Origin: CAIWHR01 sp963816925
Lineage (GTDB): Bacteria > Pseudomonadota > Gammaproteobacteria > Burkholderiales > Casimicrobiaceae
DNA: 64,000 nucleotides
Direction: 5' to 3'
NCBI GenBank assembly: GCA_963816925.1
Contig: CAWFMY010000033.1
Location: 48,831-112,830, forward strand
This document shows, piece by piece, positions 26,474 to 34,691 of this stretch (positions are counted from its first letter, which is position 1; every line of letters starts with the position of its first letter). The notes under the pieces are model-generated. The model had not been told where the DNA came from. It saw only the letters and a list, made by a program, of their open reading frames with translations, and searched no databases. The translations under genes and the position numbers were made by a program.

Positions 26474-27463
26474 CTATGTCGGCGTGCGCACGATGCAGCG
26501 GAATCCGAGGTGGCCGATCGCGGTGTCCACGGGTTGCGCCATGCGCGCCGCCGGCCGATAGCGCCGACAGTAGTTCGGCGCGCACAAGTACGAGCCGCCC
26601 TTCATCACCTTTCTCGGGATGCGAACTTGGGGCAGGTGCGGGTCGTAGCTCAGCTCCGCCTCTCCACCGCGGGGATTCTCCAACGTGCAGCAGGCGTGCT
26701 TGATCTGGCCGTGCTCCTGATACCAATCGGTCGTCCATTCCCAGACGTTGCCAGTCATCTCGTAGAGCCCGTAGCCGTTCGGCGGGAACGACCCGACCGG
26801 CGCGGTCCATTCGTAGCCATCGCTCAGCAAGTTCTGCCACGGGAACTCGCCCTGCCAGTTGTTGCACATGGACTTTCCGCCGGGCGTGAGCTCATCTCCC
26901 CACGCGTACTCGGCGCCTTCCAGCCCGCCGCGCGCGGCGAATTCCCACTCGGCTTCCGTCGGCAGCTCCCTTCCAGCCCATTTCGCATACGCTTCGACGT
27001 CTTCGTAGGCAACGTGCACCACCGGATGCTTCCATAGCCCTTGGAGGCTGCTGCCCGGTCCTTGCGGATGCCGCCAGTCGGCACCCCGCACGTACGTCCA
27101 CCAGTTGTGCGGATTCCGCAGGTCGACCGGGCCCGCGGTCTTGCGGAAGACCACCGCCGCGGGTTCGAGCAGTTCAGGCTTCGCGCCGGGGTAGTCCGCT
27201 GCGTTCGCGGGCCGCTCGGCGAGCGTGACGTACCGGGTCGCCTCGACGAAGCGGCGAAAGTCGACGTTGGTCACGGCGTACCGATCCATCCAGAAACCGT
27301 TCACGTTCACCTTGTGCGCGGGCGCCTCCTCCGGGTAATGGCCATCGGACCCCATGAGGAAGGTCCCGCCCGGAATCCAGACCATGCCTTCGGCCGGCGG
27401 CTTGCCAGGCGGAGGCGAACCCTCGACGAGCGTCTCGTCTTGCGTCGGCGAGTTGATTTCCAC
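26474..27463 (-). CDS. Formylglycine-generating enzyme (SUMF1 family)
   Basis: A 329-residue FGE-type protein. The N-terminal signature is EGMVWIPGGTFLMGSDGHYPEEAPAH split over residues 26-50, then WMDRYAVTNVDFRRFVEAT and TGNVWEWTTDWY. The two active-site cysteines of true FGEs are both present (Cys 294 and Cys 299 in GGSYLCAPNYCRRYRPAAR), and the ending LGFRC is standard. It oxidises the sulfatase motif Cys to formylglycine with O2. The GTG start at 27463 gives MEINSPTQDE. The two sulfatases in the block, both with CTAGR motifs, are the obvious substrates. Confidence 0.92.
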   Translation of the reverse strand: MEINSPTQDETLVEGSPPPGKPPAEGMVWIPGGTFLMGSDGHYPEEAPAHKVNVNGFWMDRYAVTNVDFRRFVEATRYVTLAERPANAADYPGAKPELLEPAAVVFRKTAGPVDLRNPHNWWTYVRGADWRHPQGPGSSLQGLWKHPVVHVAYEDVEAYAKWAGRELPTEAEWEFAARGGLEGAEYAWGDELTPGGKSMCNNWQGEFPWQNLLSDGYEWTAPVGSFPPNGYGLYEMTGNVWEWTTDWYQEHGQIKHACCTLENPRGGEAELSYDPHLPQVRIPRKVMKGGSYLCAPNYCRRYRPAARMAQPVDTAIGHLGFRCIVRTPT

Positions 27464-27499
27464 GAGCGATCTCGCGTTAGCTCTCGACCTTGTGAACCT

Positions 27500-27937
27500 T
27501 TATACCGCGCGGATGAACACCGCCCCGAACGCGAACAGCCCGATGAAGATCATCGTAATCGCAACCGCATACAGGGGCGTCATCCGGACGACGTCACCAA
27601 ATCCGGCGATGGGTTCGAACTCCTTGCCCCATAGGTAATGAACCACCGACCGGTACTGCCAAATCGAGACGAACAACGCGATCACGCCGACCGCTATGAG
27701 CGCCAGCCCCAGATACCGGGGGGCCTGCGGCCGAAGGGCTGGGGGAACTCCCGCAGTCGCCTGGAGGTGCTCGAAGAACTGCACGATCGTGAAGCCGAAG
27801 CCGATCAGCGCCGCCGCTGTCCGCACCCAGGACATGAGCGTGCGCTCGAGACTCAAGCGGGTGCGGATCCACCCGAAATGACTGTCCGAGGTTGGCCTCA
27901 CTTCGAATCGGTACGGCTGCGTTTGCTGGTCGGCCAT
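27500..27937 (-). CDS. DUF202 family membrane protein (second copy)
   Basis: A 145-residue DUF202 protein with three helices. The signature is WIRTRLSLERTLMSWVRTAAALIGFGFTIVQFFEHL, followed by YLGLALIAVGVIALFVSIWQY and AVAITMIFIGLFAFGAVFI. It is about half identical in the core to the copy at 25008-25493. It lies 36 bases upstream of the FGE gene and 23 bases downstream of clcA, all reading the same way. Confidence 0.85.
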   Translation of the reverse strand: MADQQTQPYRFEVRPTSDSHFGWIRTRLSLERTLMSWVRTAAALIGFGFTIVQFFEHLQATAGVPPALRPQAPRYLGLALIAVGVIALFVSIWQYRSVVHYLWGKEFEPIAGFGDVVRMTPLYAVAITMIFIGLFAFGAVFIRAV

Positions 27938-27960
27938 CGATCAACTCCTTCGGATAGCAA

Positions 27961-29292
27961 CTACTGCCCTGATCGGCCCGAGCGCGCGGCCTCGCGCAGC
28001 CGCAACGCATCGTAGATCGCCCGGTCCCCCAACGCCGTCGGGACCGCGACCGCGGCGGCGCACGCGGTCAACAACGGGATGAACAGCTCCGTTGCGCCGG
28101 TCATCTCGACAATGAGCGCGATGCCGGTGACCGGCGCCCGCACGACCGCGACGAAGAGGGCCCCCATGCCGACGGCGGCGAATGCCGCGGTCGGCGTGGT
28201 GAGGACCGGCAGCACCGCCTCGAGCGCACGCCCGAACAACGCGCCCGATGCAGCCCCGACCACCAGAAGCGGCGCGAACAGGCCCCCTGGAAGCCCGGGC
28301 GCATATGACAGCGGCCCGAGCACAAGCCGCGCAGCGAAGATGATCACGAGCATAGCCACCGACTGGCCGCCGTCGAGCACGCTTTGGATCAGCGTCTCGC
28401 CACCCCCCACGAGCGCCGGCGTCAAGCAGGCGAGGAGACCGAAGATCCCGCCGACGAGTGCCGCGCGCACTTCGGGGGTGATGCGATGCATCCGCTCTGC
28501 AACGTCGAGCCCCGCAACCACCAGCCGGTTGTAGGCGACGCCGAGCAGTCCGATGAGCGCGCCGAAGACGAGGAAGAGCAGATAGCCGGGGAACAGCTCC
28601 ATCTCGAACGCCGGCACCGCGAATTCGAGCCGCGCGCCGATCAGCGTGCGCATCACTGCGAGCGCGGCGCTGCACGCTGTCAGCGCCGCGACAGCGACGC
28701 GCAGGTCGAAGCGCCGGACGAGCTCCTCGAACACGAAGATCGCGCCCGCGAGCGGGGCGTTGAATGCCGCTGCAAGGCCTGCACCCGCGCCGGCTGCGAG
28801 CAGCGCACGGTTGTCCGCAGCGCGGAATCCGAGCCTGTGAGCAAACAGGTACCCGAGCGTGGCGCCCATTTGCACGGTGGGCCCTTCGCGCCCGAGTGCG
28901 AGTCCCGCGCCGAGCGCAAGCGTGCCACCGACGAACTTGACCGGAAGCACGCGCGCCCGCATCGGGCGCGCCTCGCCCTGAACTACCGCCTCGACATGCT
29001 GAACGCCGCTCCCGGAGGCCTCGGGCGCGAATCGACGCACGAGCCAGCGCGCGACAAAGGCGGCGGTGGCGGCGAGGCCGATCGGCGCGAACCAGCGGAG
29101 CCATGGCGCTTCCAACGACCATGCGACAACCGCGCTGCGTAGCGCAACGGCGTAGTCCACGGCGAGATGGAAAGCGCACCCGAACAGCCCCGCGAGAGCG
29201 CCGACCATGAGACCCGCCACCGCGAGCTTCAGCAGACCGGAGCGATCCTCCTCGGCTTCTGCCGGCGAGATGAGGTTTCGATCGGCAGGCAT
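27961..29292 (-). CDS. clcA: ClC-type chloride/proton antiporter
   Basis: A 443-residue polytopic protein with the three ClC selectivity motifs: GSGVQHVE, GREGPTVQMG and GGLFAPLL. The gating glutamate that marks Cl-/H+ exchangers is present in GREGP. No C-terminal CBS domains follow. It would exchange chloride (or another anion) for protons at the inner membrane. It is the first gene of the clcA-DUF202-FGE-DUF1622-marC-DUF202-sulfatase series, which has gaps of at most 40 bases until the sulfatase repeats. Confidence 0.9.
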   Translation of the reverse strand: MPADRNLISPAEAEEDRSGLLKLAVAGLMVGALAGLFGCAFHLAVDYAVALRSAVVAWSLEAPWLRWFAPIGLAATAAFVARWLVRRFAPEASGSGVQHVEAVVQGEARPMRARVLPVKFVGGTLALGAGLALGREGPTVQMGATLGYLFAHRLGFRAADNRALLAAGAGAGLAAAFNAPLAGAIFVFEELVRRFDLRVAVAALTACSAALAVMRTLIGARLEFAVPAFEMELFPGYLLFLVFGALIGLLGVAYNRLVVAGLDVAERMHRITPEVRAALVGGIFGLLACLTPALVGGGETLIQSVLDGGQSVAMLVIIFAARLVLGPLSYAPGLPGGLFAPLLVVGAASGALFGRALEAVLPVLTTPTAAFAAVGMGALFVAVVRAPVTGIALIVEMTGATELFIPLLTACAAAVAVPTALGDRAIYDALRLREAARSGRSGQ

Positions 29293-29372
29293 GGTCCGGT
29301 GCTCGCGCGCGCGCGGGGACCGCGACGGCTGGGGGGTGAGACGCGCTCGCCACCCGGCCGCTTGCGCGTGCG

Positions 29373-29489
29373 TCAGCCCCCTCCGGCGGCGCCATGCATC
29401 GCCATGATCGCATCGTCGCAGCTCCGGTTCGAGATCCCGATATCGTCGCTCCAGACGACGAGGATGTCGGGTATGTGTCGCCTAACCAT
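29373..29489 (-). pseudogene. Sulfatase N-terminal remnant
   Basis: A 38-codon frame beginning MVRRHIPDILVVWSDDIGISN matches the first 20 or so residues of the sulfatases in this block, including the metal-binding DD pair. It then diverges into DDAIMAMHGAAGGG and stops. No catalytic motif or later part follows before clcA. It lies just downstream of cioB. Confidence 0.55.
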
Positions 29490-29547
29490 TGCCCAGCCCT
29501 TCCAACCGTTGGGTGTCAAATACTGCTGCTTCCTGCGTCCGGCCCGT

Positions 29548-30561
29548 CTAGTACCCTCCGCTGCCCCCTCGACCGTAGCCCTTGCCGACCTTCCCGCGAA
29601 AGACCCAGTAGACGCCGATCGTGTAGGCGGCGATGACGGGCAGGACCACGACACCGCCGTAGAACAGGAAACGCAGTGAGGCATCCGGCGCAGCCGCGCT
29701 CGCCACCGTGATCGAATACGGAATCATGTACGGCCAGAACATCACGCCCAAGCTCAGGAAGGCGGCGACGAAGAAGAGCGCGGTCATCGCAAACGGCCAG
29801 CCATCACGCTTCTTCCACGCCCCGATGACGATCCCCACCAACGCAAGCACCCCGATCGCCGGGAACACGAGACCCCAAGGCCGTGCCTGCAGATTGCTTC
29901 GCACGAGGATGCTGTAGTCGAACGTGAATGCGAACGCCAGGAACAGAACGACCAGGACACCGGCGGCGAGCCACCGGATGCGGGCGTAGGCCCAGTCACG
30001 CAGCTCGCCGTCGCTCTTGAGCACGAGCCAGCCGGCCCCGAGCAGTGCGTACCCGAGCACGAGCCCGATCCCGGTGAGGATCGCAAACGGATGAAGCCAG
30101 CCGAACGCACTGCCGGCGTACTGACCGTTCGCGACGGGAATGCCGCGAATCATCGCGCCGACCGCGGCCCCCTGCACGAACGCCACCACCGTCGAGCCGA
30201 GGAAGAATCCCCAGTCCCAGATCCGGCGCATGTTTACGCTGCGGAAGCGGAACTCGAACGCAACGCCGCGGAAGATCAGTCCGAGCAGCAGCAGCAGCAC
30301 GGGAAGGTAGAACGCGCCGAGGAACACCGCATAGACGTCGGGAAACGCCGCGAATAGCCCGGCGCCGATCACCACCAGCCACGTCTCGTTGCCGTCCCAG
30401 AACGGGGCGATCGTGTCCATCATCCGAACCCGGTGAGCCTCTTCTCCGGTCGTGCCGAACAGCACGCCGACGCCGAGATCGAGGCCGTCCAGGACGACGT
30501 AGAGCAGGACCGCCGCGGCGATCACGCCGGCCCAGAACAACGCAAGGTCGCTCGGTTCCAT
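29548..30561 (-). CDS. cioB: Cyanide-insensitive bd-type quinol oxidase subunit II
   Basis: A 337-residue CydB-family protein with about eight helices. Recognisable are YVVLDGLDLGVGVLFG near the start, APFWDGNETWLVVIGAGLFAAFP and FRGVAFEFRFR. A Gly/Tyr-rich tail (KGYGRGGSGGY) ends it. It starts 3 bases after cioA and forms the second subunit of a heme-containing quinol oxidase in the inner membrane. Confidence 0.93.
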   Translation of the reverse strand: MEPSDLALFWAGVIAAAVLLYVVLDGLDLGVGVLFGTTGEEAHRVRMMDTIAPFWDGNETWLVVIGAGLFAAFPDVYAVFLGAFYLPVLLLLLGLIFRGVAFEFRFRSVNMRRIWDWGFFLGSTVVAFVQGAAVGAMIRGIPVANGQYAGSAFGWLHPFAILTGIGLVLGYALLGAGWLVLKSDGELRDWAYARIRWLAAGVLVVLFLAFAFTFDYSILVRSNLQARPWGLVFPAIGVLALVGIVIGAWKKRDGWPFAMTALFFVAAFLSLGVMFWPYMIPYSITVASAAAPDASLRFLFYGGVVVLPVIAAYTIGVYWVFRGKVGKGYGRGGSGGY

Positions 30562-30564
30562 GGT

Positions 30565-31974
30565 TCAGCCTCCGGTGTGCAGCCCGCCACCGGTCGCCGT
30601 CTCGGCACTGTCGGCGAACGCCATCGGCCGCCTTCCGGTGGCGCCGGGGATGGCTACCGCCACACCGGTCGGTCCTTCGTGCAGCAGCTTGTAGATGTAG
30701 TACAGGCCGAACGAATAGACCACCGCGTAGACGAGAACGTAACAGGCGAGCGAGAACAGCACGTCACCGCTCGCGAGCGACGGTGTGACCGCGTCCTTGG
30801 TGCGCAGCAGCCCGTACACGACCCATGGCTGACGCCCGACCTCCGCCGTGAACCAGCCCATGAGGACCGCGACGAAACCGGTCGGAAACGCGAGGAACGT
30901 TCCCCAGAGAAACCAGCGCGTCGTCTCGAGCCGGCCGCGCCAGCGCAGGAAATTACCGAACCACGACACCGCGAGCATGATCAGTCCCATCCCCACCATC
31001 AGGCGAAAGCCGAAGAACGGAATCACCACGGGCGGGCGGTCTTCCTTCGGGAACGCCTCCAGTCCGATCTCTTTCGCGGTCCAGTTGCCCGAGGCGATCA
31101 TGCTGCCGAGTTTCGGGATTTCGATGGCGAAGAGATTGCGTTCGCTCTTCTCGTCGGGAATGGCGAGCAGCACCTCGCTCGCTGGCTGCTGCGTCTTCCA
31201 GCGCGCCTCGATCGCTGCAAACTTCGCCGGCTGATGCTGCAGCACGTAGAGGCCCGTCAGGTGGCCGAAGAAGAGCTGGATCGGGATCATCACCGCGACC
31301 AGCCCGAGACCCCAATCCAGCATTACACGCGCTTCGGCGCGATGAATATTGCGCAAGACGTACCAGGCGCCGGTGGCTGCCACGCACATGCCCGTCGTCA
31401 GGAAGGCGGCGAGCAGCATGTGCGGCCAGCGGACCATCATCACGGGCCCGAGCACGATCGCTTTCCAGTCCGCAGGGACGATCTTGCCGTCGACGATCGT
31501 GTGGCCGAGCGGCACCTGCATCCAGCTGTTGTTGGCGAGAATCCAGAACGACGAGAACATCGTCCCGAGCGAGACCATGCAGCAGGCAAAGAAGTAGAAG
31601 CGCGGCGATACGCGGTCGCGCCCGAGCAGCATGACGCCGAAGAACGTGGCCTCCAGCATGAACGCGGTGAAAGCTTCGTAGCCGAGCAGCGGCCCCTGGA
31701 TAGGACCGCTCTTCTGCGCCAGCACGCCCCAGTTGGTGCCGAACTGGAACGCCATCACGACACCCGTCACTACCCCCATGCCAAACGAAACCGCGAACAC
31801 CTTGAGCCAGAAATCGAACACGCGTCGATAAAGCACGTTGCCGGTGGCGAGCCGCGCGCCCTCGATCGTCGCGAGCCAGGCTCCCAACCCGATCGTGAAG
31901 GACGGGAAGATGATGTGGAAGCTGATGAGGAACGCGAACTGGAGGCGCGAGAGGAAGACGGGATCGAGGTCCAT
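30565..31974 (-). CDS. cioA: Cyanide-insensitive bd-type quinol oxidase subunit I
   Basis: A 469-residue CydA-family protein. The first heme ligand lies in FHIIFPSFTIG, the acidic pair region in EATFFGVMLLGRDRV, and GRQPWVVYGLLRT marks the later heme site. The Q-loop region is short, as in CIO-type rather than E. coli-type enzymes. It oxidises quinol and reduces O2 to water without pumping protons. It begins 16 bases after the quinoprotein gene and 3 before cioB, so the three genes form one operon. Confidence 0.93.
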   Translation of the reverse strand: MDLDPVFLSRLQFAFLISFHIIFPSFTIGLGAWLATIEGARLATGNVLYRRVFDFWLKVFAVSFGMGVVTGVVMAFQFGTNWGVLAQKSGPIQGPLLGYEAFTAFMLEATFFGVMLLGRDRVSPRFYFFACCMVSLGTMFSSFWILANNSWMQVPLGHTIVDGKIVPADWKAIVLGPVMMVRWPHMLLAAFLTTGMCVAATGAWYVLRNIHRAEARVMLDWGLGLVAVMIPIQLFFGHLTGLYVLQHQPAKFAAIEARWKTQQPASEVLLAIPDEKSERNLFAIEIPKLGSMIASGNWTAKEIGLEAFPKEDRPPVVIPFFGFRLMVGMGLIMLAVSWFGNFLRWRGRLETTRWFLWGTFLAFPTGFVAVLMGWFTAEVGRQPWVVYGLLRTKDAVTPSLASGDVLFSLACYVLVYAVVYSFGLYYIYKLLHEGPTGVAVAIPGATGRRPMAFADSAETATGGGLHTGG

Positions 31975-31990
31975 GGTTCGAAGTCTTGCG

Positions 31991-33799
31991 TCACTTCTTG
32001 GCGACAGCGCTGTCGAGTCCCAGAATTACGACCTTGGCCGTCGCGGGCTTCGTCGGCCACGCGACCATCGTGAAGCCGGTCGCCACGGCGACCTTTTGCG
32101 CGCCGTTCGCGGTGTAGGTGATGATGCCACCGCCAATCCCGCCGCCGCCACCAAGCGGCGCGCCCCAAAGCTTCTGACCGGTGGAGGAATCGAGCGCGTA
32201 GAAATTGCCGCCCAGATCGGCAAAGAACACGAGGCCACCCGCGGTCGGCGTGATTGCGGCGACAATGGGATAGTTCGACTTCACGCGCCATTTCCAGACG
32301 CCCGCGTCGGCGTCGGTGGCGTAGACCCATCCGGCCCAGTGGCCGTCGGTCGTCGCTTCCTTGCCGAACATGTTGATCGGGTTCAGGTACGCTATTCCGG
32401 TGAATGGCTGGCCGACCGGCACCTCGGCCAGCTTTTTGTCATCCGCGATTCGCACCGTGTCGCACCAGTCGACCGCGCCGGTGATGATCAGATTCGTGGT
32501 CGGGTCGTAGCCGGGCGTGTTCCATTCGTTGCCTCCTACTGGCCCCGGGCAAAAATGGACATTCTGACCCACGGCGAAATCCTGACCGTCATTCTCGATC
32601 GTCGTCACCGGCACGCGATAGAGCAGGTTGTTGTTGGCAAGATCGTAACCGCGCAGGTGCCCATCTTTCGGTGACACGGACATGAGCTGCTTGCCGCCCA
32701 TCGTTTGCAGCAGGATGGGGGGGTTGGACACGTCGTAGTCGTGCCAGTCTTTTGCAACGACCTTGAAATTATTCTTGAAGTCGCCTGTCTTGGCGTCGAG
32801 TACCACGACCGAATCGCTGTAGAGGTTGATTCCCCCGCGTGCTCCCGAGGCGAAGTCGGGGGCAGGATTGCCGCCGGGGACGTACAGCAACCCGTTCTTG
32901 ATGTCGAGCGTGTAGGAAGTCCACGTCCCCGCGCCGCTGATCGGAATGCCCGGCGCGTCCTTCCAGGTCGACCCGTCGAGAGGCGTCTTGCCCAAAGGAC
33001 CGCGTACCAAATCGCCCTCGACCTTCGGCGCCAGAAAAAATTCCCAGACGATTTTTCCGGTCTTCCCTTCGAGCGCGAAGACGTGCCCCTTCCCGCCCTT
33101 GAAGTCTCCACCGGCATTGCCAACGTAGACCAGGCCGTCCCAGGCAATCGGCGCCGACGGCACCGACTCGCCGTGCTTCGGGTCGGCGATCGTCGTCTCC
33201 CACAGTTGCTTGCCGGTCTTGAAATCGAAGGCCAGCACGCGGCCGTCCTGCGTACCGCGAAACAGCATGCCGTCCATGTAGGCGGCGCCTCGATTGGCCG
33301 GCAAGAGCGACCCGGCCGAATTCACGTGCGTTCGCCAGTTCTCGGCACACGTCGCGGGATTGATCGAGAAGATTTCGAACTCGGTGGTCCCGATCAAGGC
33401 GTCGTCCACCATGATCAATCCGGACTCGAAGGCCGTGATCGTGTGGAGATCGTACGTGCACAAAACCTTCATGCCGGCCACATTTTTGGCGTTGATCTGG
33501 TCGAGAGGCGAGAAACGCTGCGACGACGGCGTTCTGTTGTAACTCGGCCAGTCCCCTGCAGCAGCGCCCGGCCAAACAGGGTCGGTCGGAGGCGAACCCG
33601 ATGCCACCGCCGCCGGGGCTTTGTAGGCCGGGTTCGTTTCGGCGGTGACCGTGCCTGCAGGCGCGTTCAAGGACTTGAAAAAGTTCAATCCCATGCCGCC
33701 ATAGGTCGTCATGGCCACGGGAAACGTTACGTAGAGCACTCCCGCGATTGCCACGCCTGCCACAAACAGCACGCCGACGATGATGAAGATTTTTTTCAT
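31991..33799 (-). CDS. Membrane-anchored PQQ-binding-like beta-propeller protein
   Basis: A 602-residue protein: an N-terminal helix (MKKIFIIVGVLFVAGVAIAGVLYV) anchors a periplasmic propeller. Quinoprotein repeat features are DWPSYNRTPSSQRFSPLDQI, AFDFKTGKQLWETT, ALEGKTGKIVWEF and ALDSSTGQKLWGAP. The vicinal Cys pair that contacts PQQ in methanol and ethanol dehydrogenases is not seen, so cofactor binding is uncertain. The start at 33799 follows AGGCGGAGA. It directly precedes cioAB, so a dehydrogenase feeding quinones to this oxidase is the natural reading. Confidence 0.85.
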   Translation of the reverse strand: MKKIFIIVGVLFVAGVAIAGVLYVTFPVAMTTYGGMGLNFFKSLNAPAGTVTAETNPAYKAPAAVASGSPPTDPVWPGAAAGDWPSYNRTPSSQRFSPLDQINAKNVAGMKVLCTYDLHTITAFESGLIMVDDALIGTTEFEIFSINPATCAENWRTHVNSAGSLLPANRGAAYMDGMLFRGTQDGRVLAFDFKTGKQLWETTIADPKHGESVPSAPIAWDGLVYVGNAGGDFKGGKGHVFALEGKTGKIVWEFFLAPKVEGDLVRGPLGKTPLDGSTWKDAPGIPISGAGTWTSYTLDIKNGLLYVPGGNPAPDFASGARGGINLYSDSVVVLDAKTGDFKNNFKVVAKDWHDYDVSNPPILLQTMGGKQLMSVSPKDGHLRGYDLANNNLLYRVPVTTIENDGQDFAVGQNVHFCPGPVGGNEWNTPGYDPTTNLIITGAVDWCDTVRIADDKKLAEVPVGQPFTGIAYLNPINMFGKEATTDGHWAGWVYATDADAGVWKWRVKSNYPIVAAITPTAGGLVFFADLGGNFYALDSSTGQKLWGAPLGGGGGIGGGIITYTANGAQKVAVATGFTMVAWPTKPATAKVVILGLDSAVAKK

Positions 33800-33839
33800 T
33801 CTCCGCCTCTCGATAGTCATGCGCGGTTTTCTGCTACGA

Positions 33840-34090
33840 GCGATGTACTCTTCTTATTGCCTCCGCCGGACGCTTCCGACGCCGTCGCAACGTTGTCGAG
33901 CGAAAGGTTACCGGGTTTCTGAATGAGCGGAAAGTCCTTGAAGGTGGCGACAATTTTCCGACGTACTGCTGCGCTGGCAGCAGCAGGAAGACATGTTCGA
34001 CCTACCAGTGGTTCCAGACCATCCCTCGATGTCAGCGATCTCGGACGGATCTGACCGCGGATTGCGTCCAGATCCCTCGCTCCCCATTGA
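33840..34090 (-). pseudogene. Decayed sulfatase C-terminus
   Basis: Reading three minus-strand frames in turn gives RSDPSEIADIEG, then MVWNHW followed by an in-frame TAG, then VEHVFLLLPAQQYVGK, and finally IVATFKDFPLIQKPGNLSLDNV. This order is the usual end of an arylsulfatase. Unlike the other breaks in the window, these need an added base rather than a removed one, and there is a stop, so it looks truly dead. It fills most of the gap between the quinoprotein and the glycine-zipper gene; I see nothing else there. Confidence 0.55.
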
Positions 34091-34126
34091 GATCCCGTGC
34101 TTGAACACCAATCCGTCGCAGCGAAG

Positions 34127-34573
34127 CTACGCCTGCGGCACCACGCGCGTGTCCTCGCCGCTGCCTTCGATGTACACCCGCTGACCCGGCCGCAGGTTTG
34201 GATTTGCGGGCTGGGTGATCTGAACGAGCACGCCGCTCTTGACGCGAACGATGATTTGCTGACCGGGCGTTGTCTGATCGTAGCGCTTCTGGACGTTGTT
34301 CCCCAGGAGCGCGCCGCCCAACGCGCCCGCCACCATCGCCACGTCGCGTCCGGTGCCCCCGCCGATCAGGCTTCCGATGCCGAGACCACCCAGGCCGCCG
34401 ACGATGGCACCGAGGCCACGGTGATGGTTGCTCTGGAGCTGCACGTCGGTGATCTGCTCGATCACGCCCTGACGCACCTCGGTCTCGCCGGGCTGCTGAC
34501 CGAGCGCCGGTGCAATCACGAATAGCAGCGCGAGCGCCGCCGATCCGATCCACCTGCGGTAGTTCGTCGTCAT
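34127..34573 (-). CDS. Glycine-zipper outer-membrane protein (SlyB/Pcp-like)
   Basis: A 148-residue protein with a signal peptide (WIGSAALALLFVIAPALGQ) but no lipobox. The glycine zipper GLGAIVGGLGGLGIGSLIGGGTGRDVAMVAGALGGALLG spans residues 60-97 and is followed by a small beta domain ending in GQRVYIEGSGEDTRVV. The ATG at 34573 is chosen because GGAAAG lies 6 bases upstream; ATGs at 34579 and 34591 are in frame. It probably lies in the periplasm or at the outer membrane. Function unknown. Confidence 0.8.
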   Translation of the reverse strand: MTTNYRRWIGSAALALLFVIAPALGQQPGETEVRQGVIEQITDVQLQSNHHRGLGAIVGGLGGLGIGSLIGGGTGRDVAMVAGALGGALLGNNVQKRYDQTTPGQQIIVRVKSGVLVQITQPANPNLRPGQRVYIEGSGEDTRVVPQA

Positions 34574-34599
34574 TGTCATCTTTCCGTGCATTGGTCAGT

Positions 34600-34616
34600 G
34601 GGGCCGCATCGGCCCC
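34600..34616. terminator. Short GC hairpin between two genes
   Basis: GGGGCCG and CGGCCCC pair around a 3-base loop in the gap after the second sulfatase. There is no T tract on the minus strand, the direction of transcription, so it could at most weaken transcription or stabilise the mRNA end. Confidence 0.25.
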
Positions 34617-34691
34617 CCTTTCTCCGCTGAGTGAACAAACGGGCGACACCATGGGCGCCGCCCGCTGATCGGAAGGCGTCGGCTCTCCGAA

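Noticed and set aside
31991..33799. Naming the propeller protein a methanol or ethanol dehydrogenase
   Set aside because: The vicinal Cys pair and other PQQ-contact residues of those enzymes were not found, so only a general quinoprotein-like call is made.
29373..34090. One sulfatase gene interrupted by insertion of the quinoprotein-cioAB operon
   Set aside because: On the coding strand the C-terminal remnant comes before the N-terminal remnant, which is the wrong order for a simple insertion.
34600..34616. A strong terminator for the exported sulfatase gene
   Set aside because: The hairpin is real but has no T tract in the direction of transcription, so it is listed only with low confidence.
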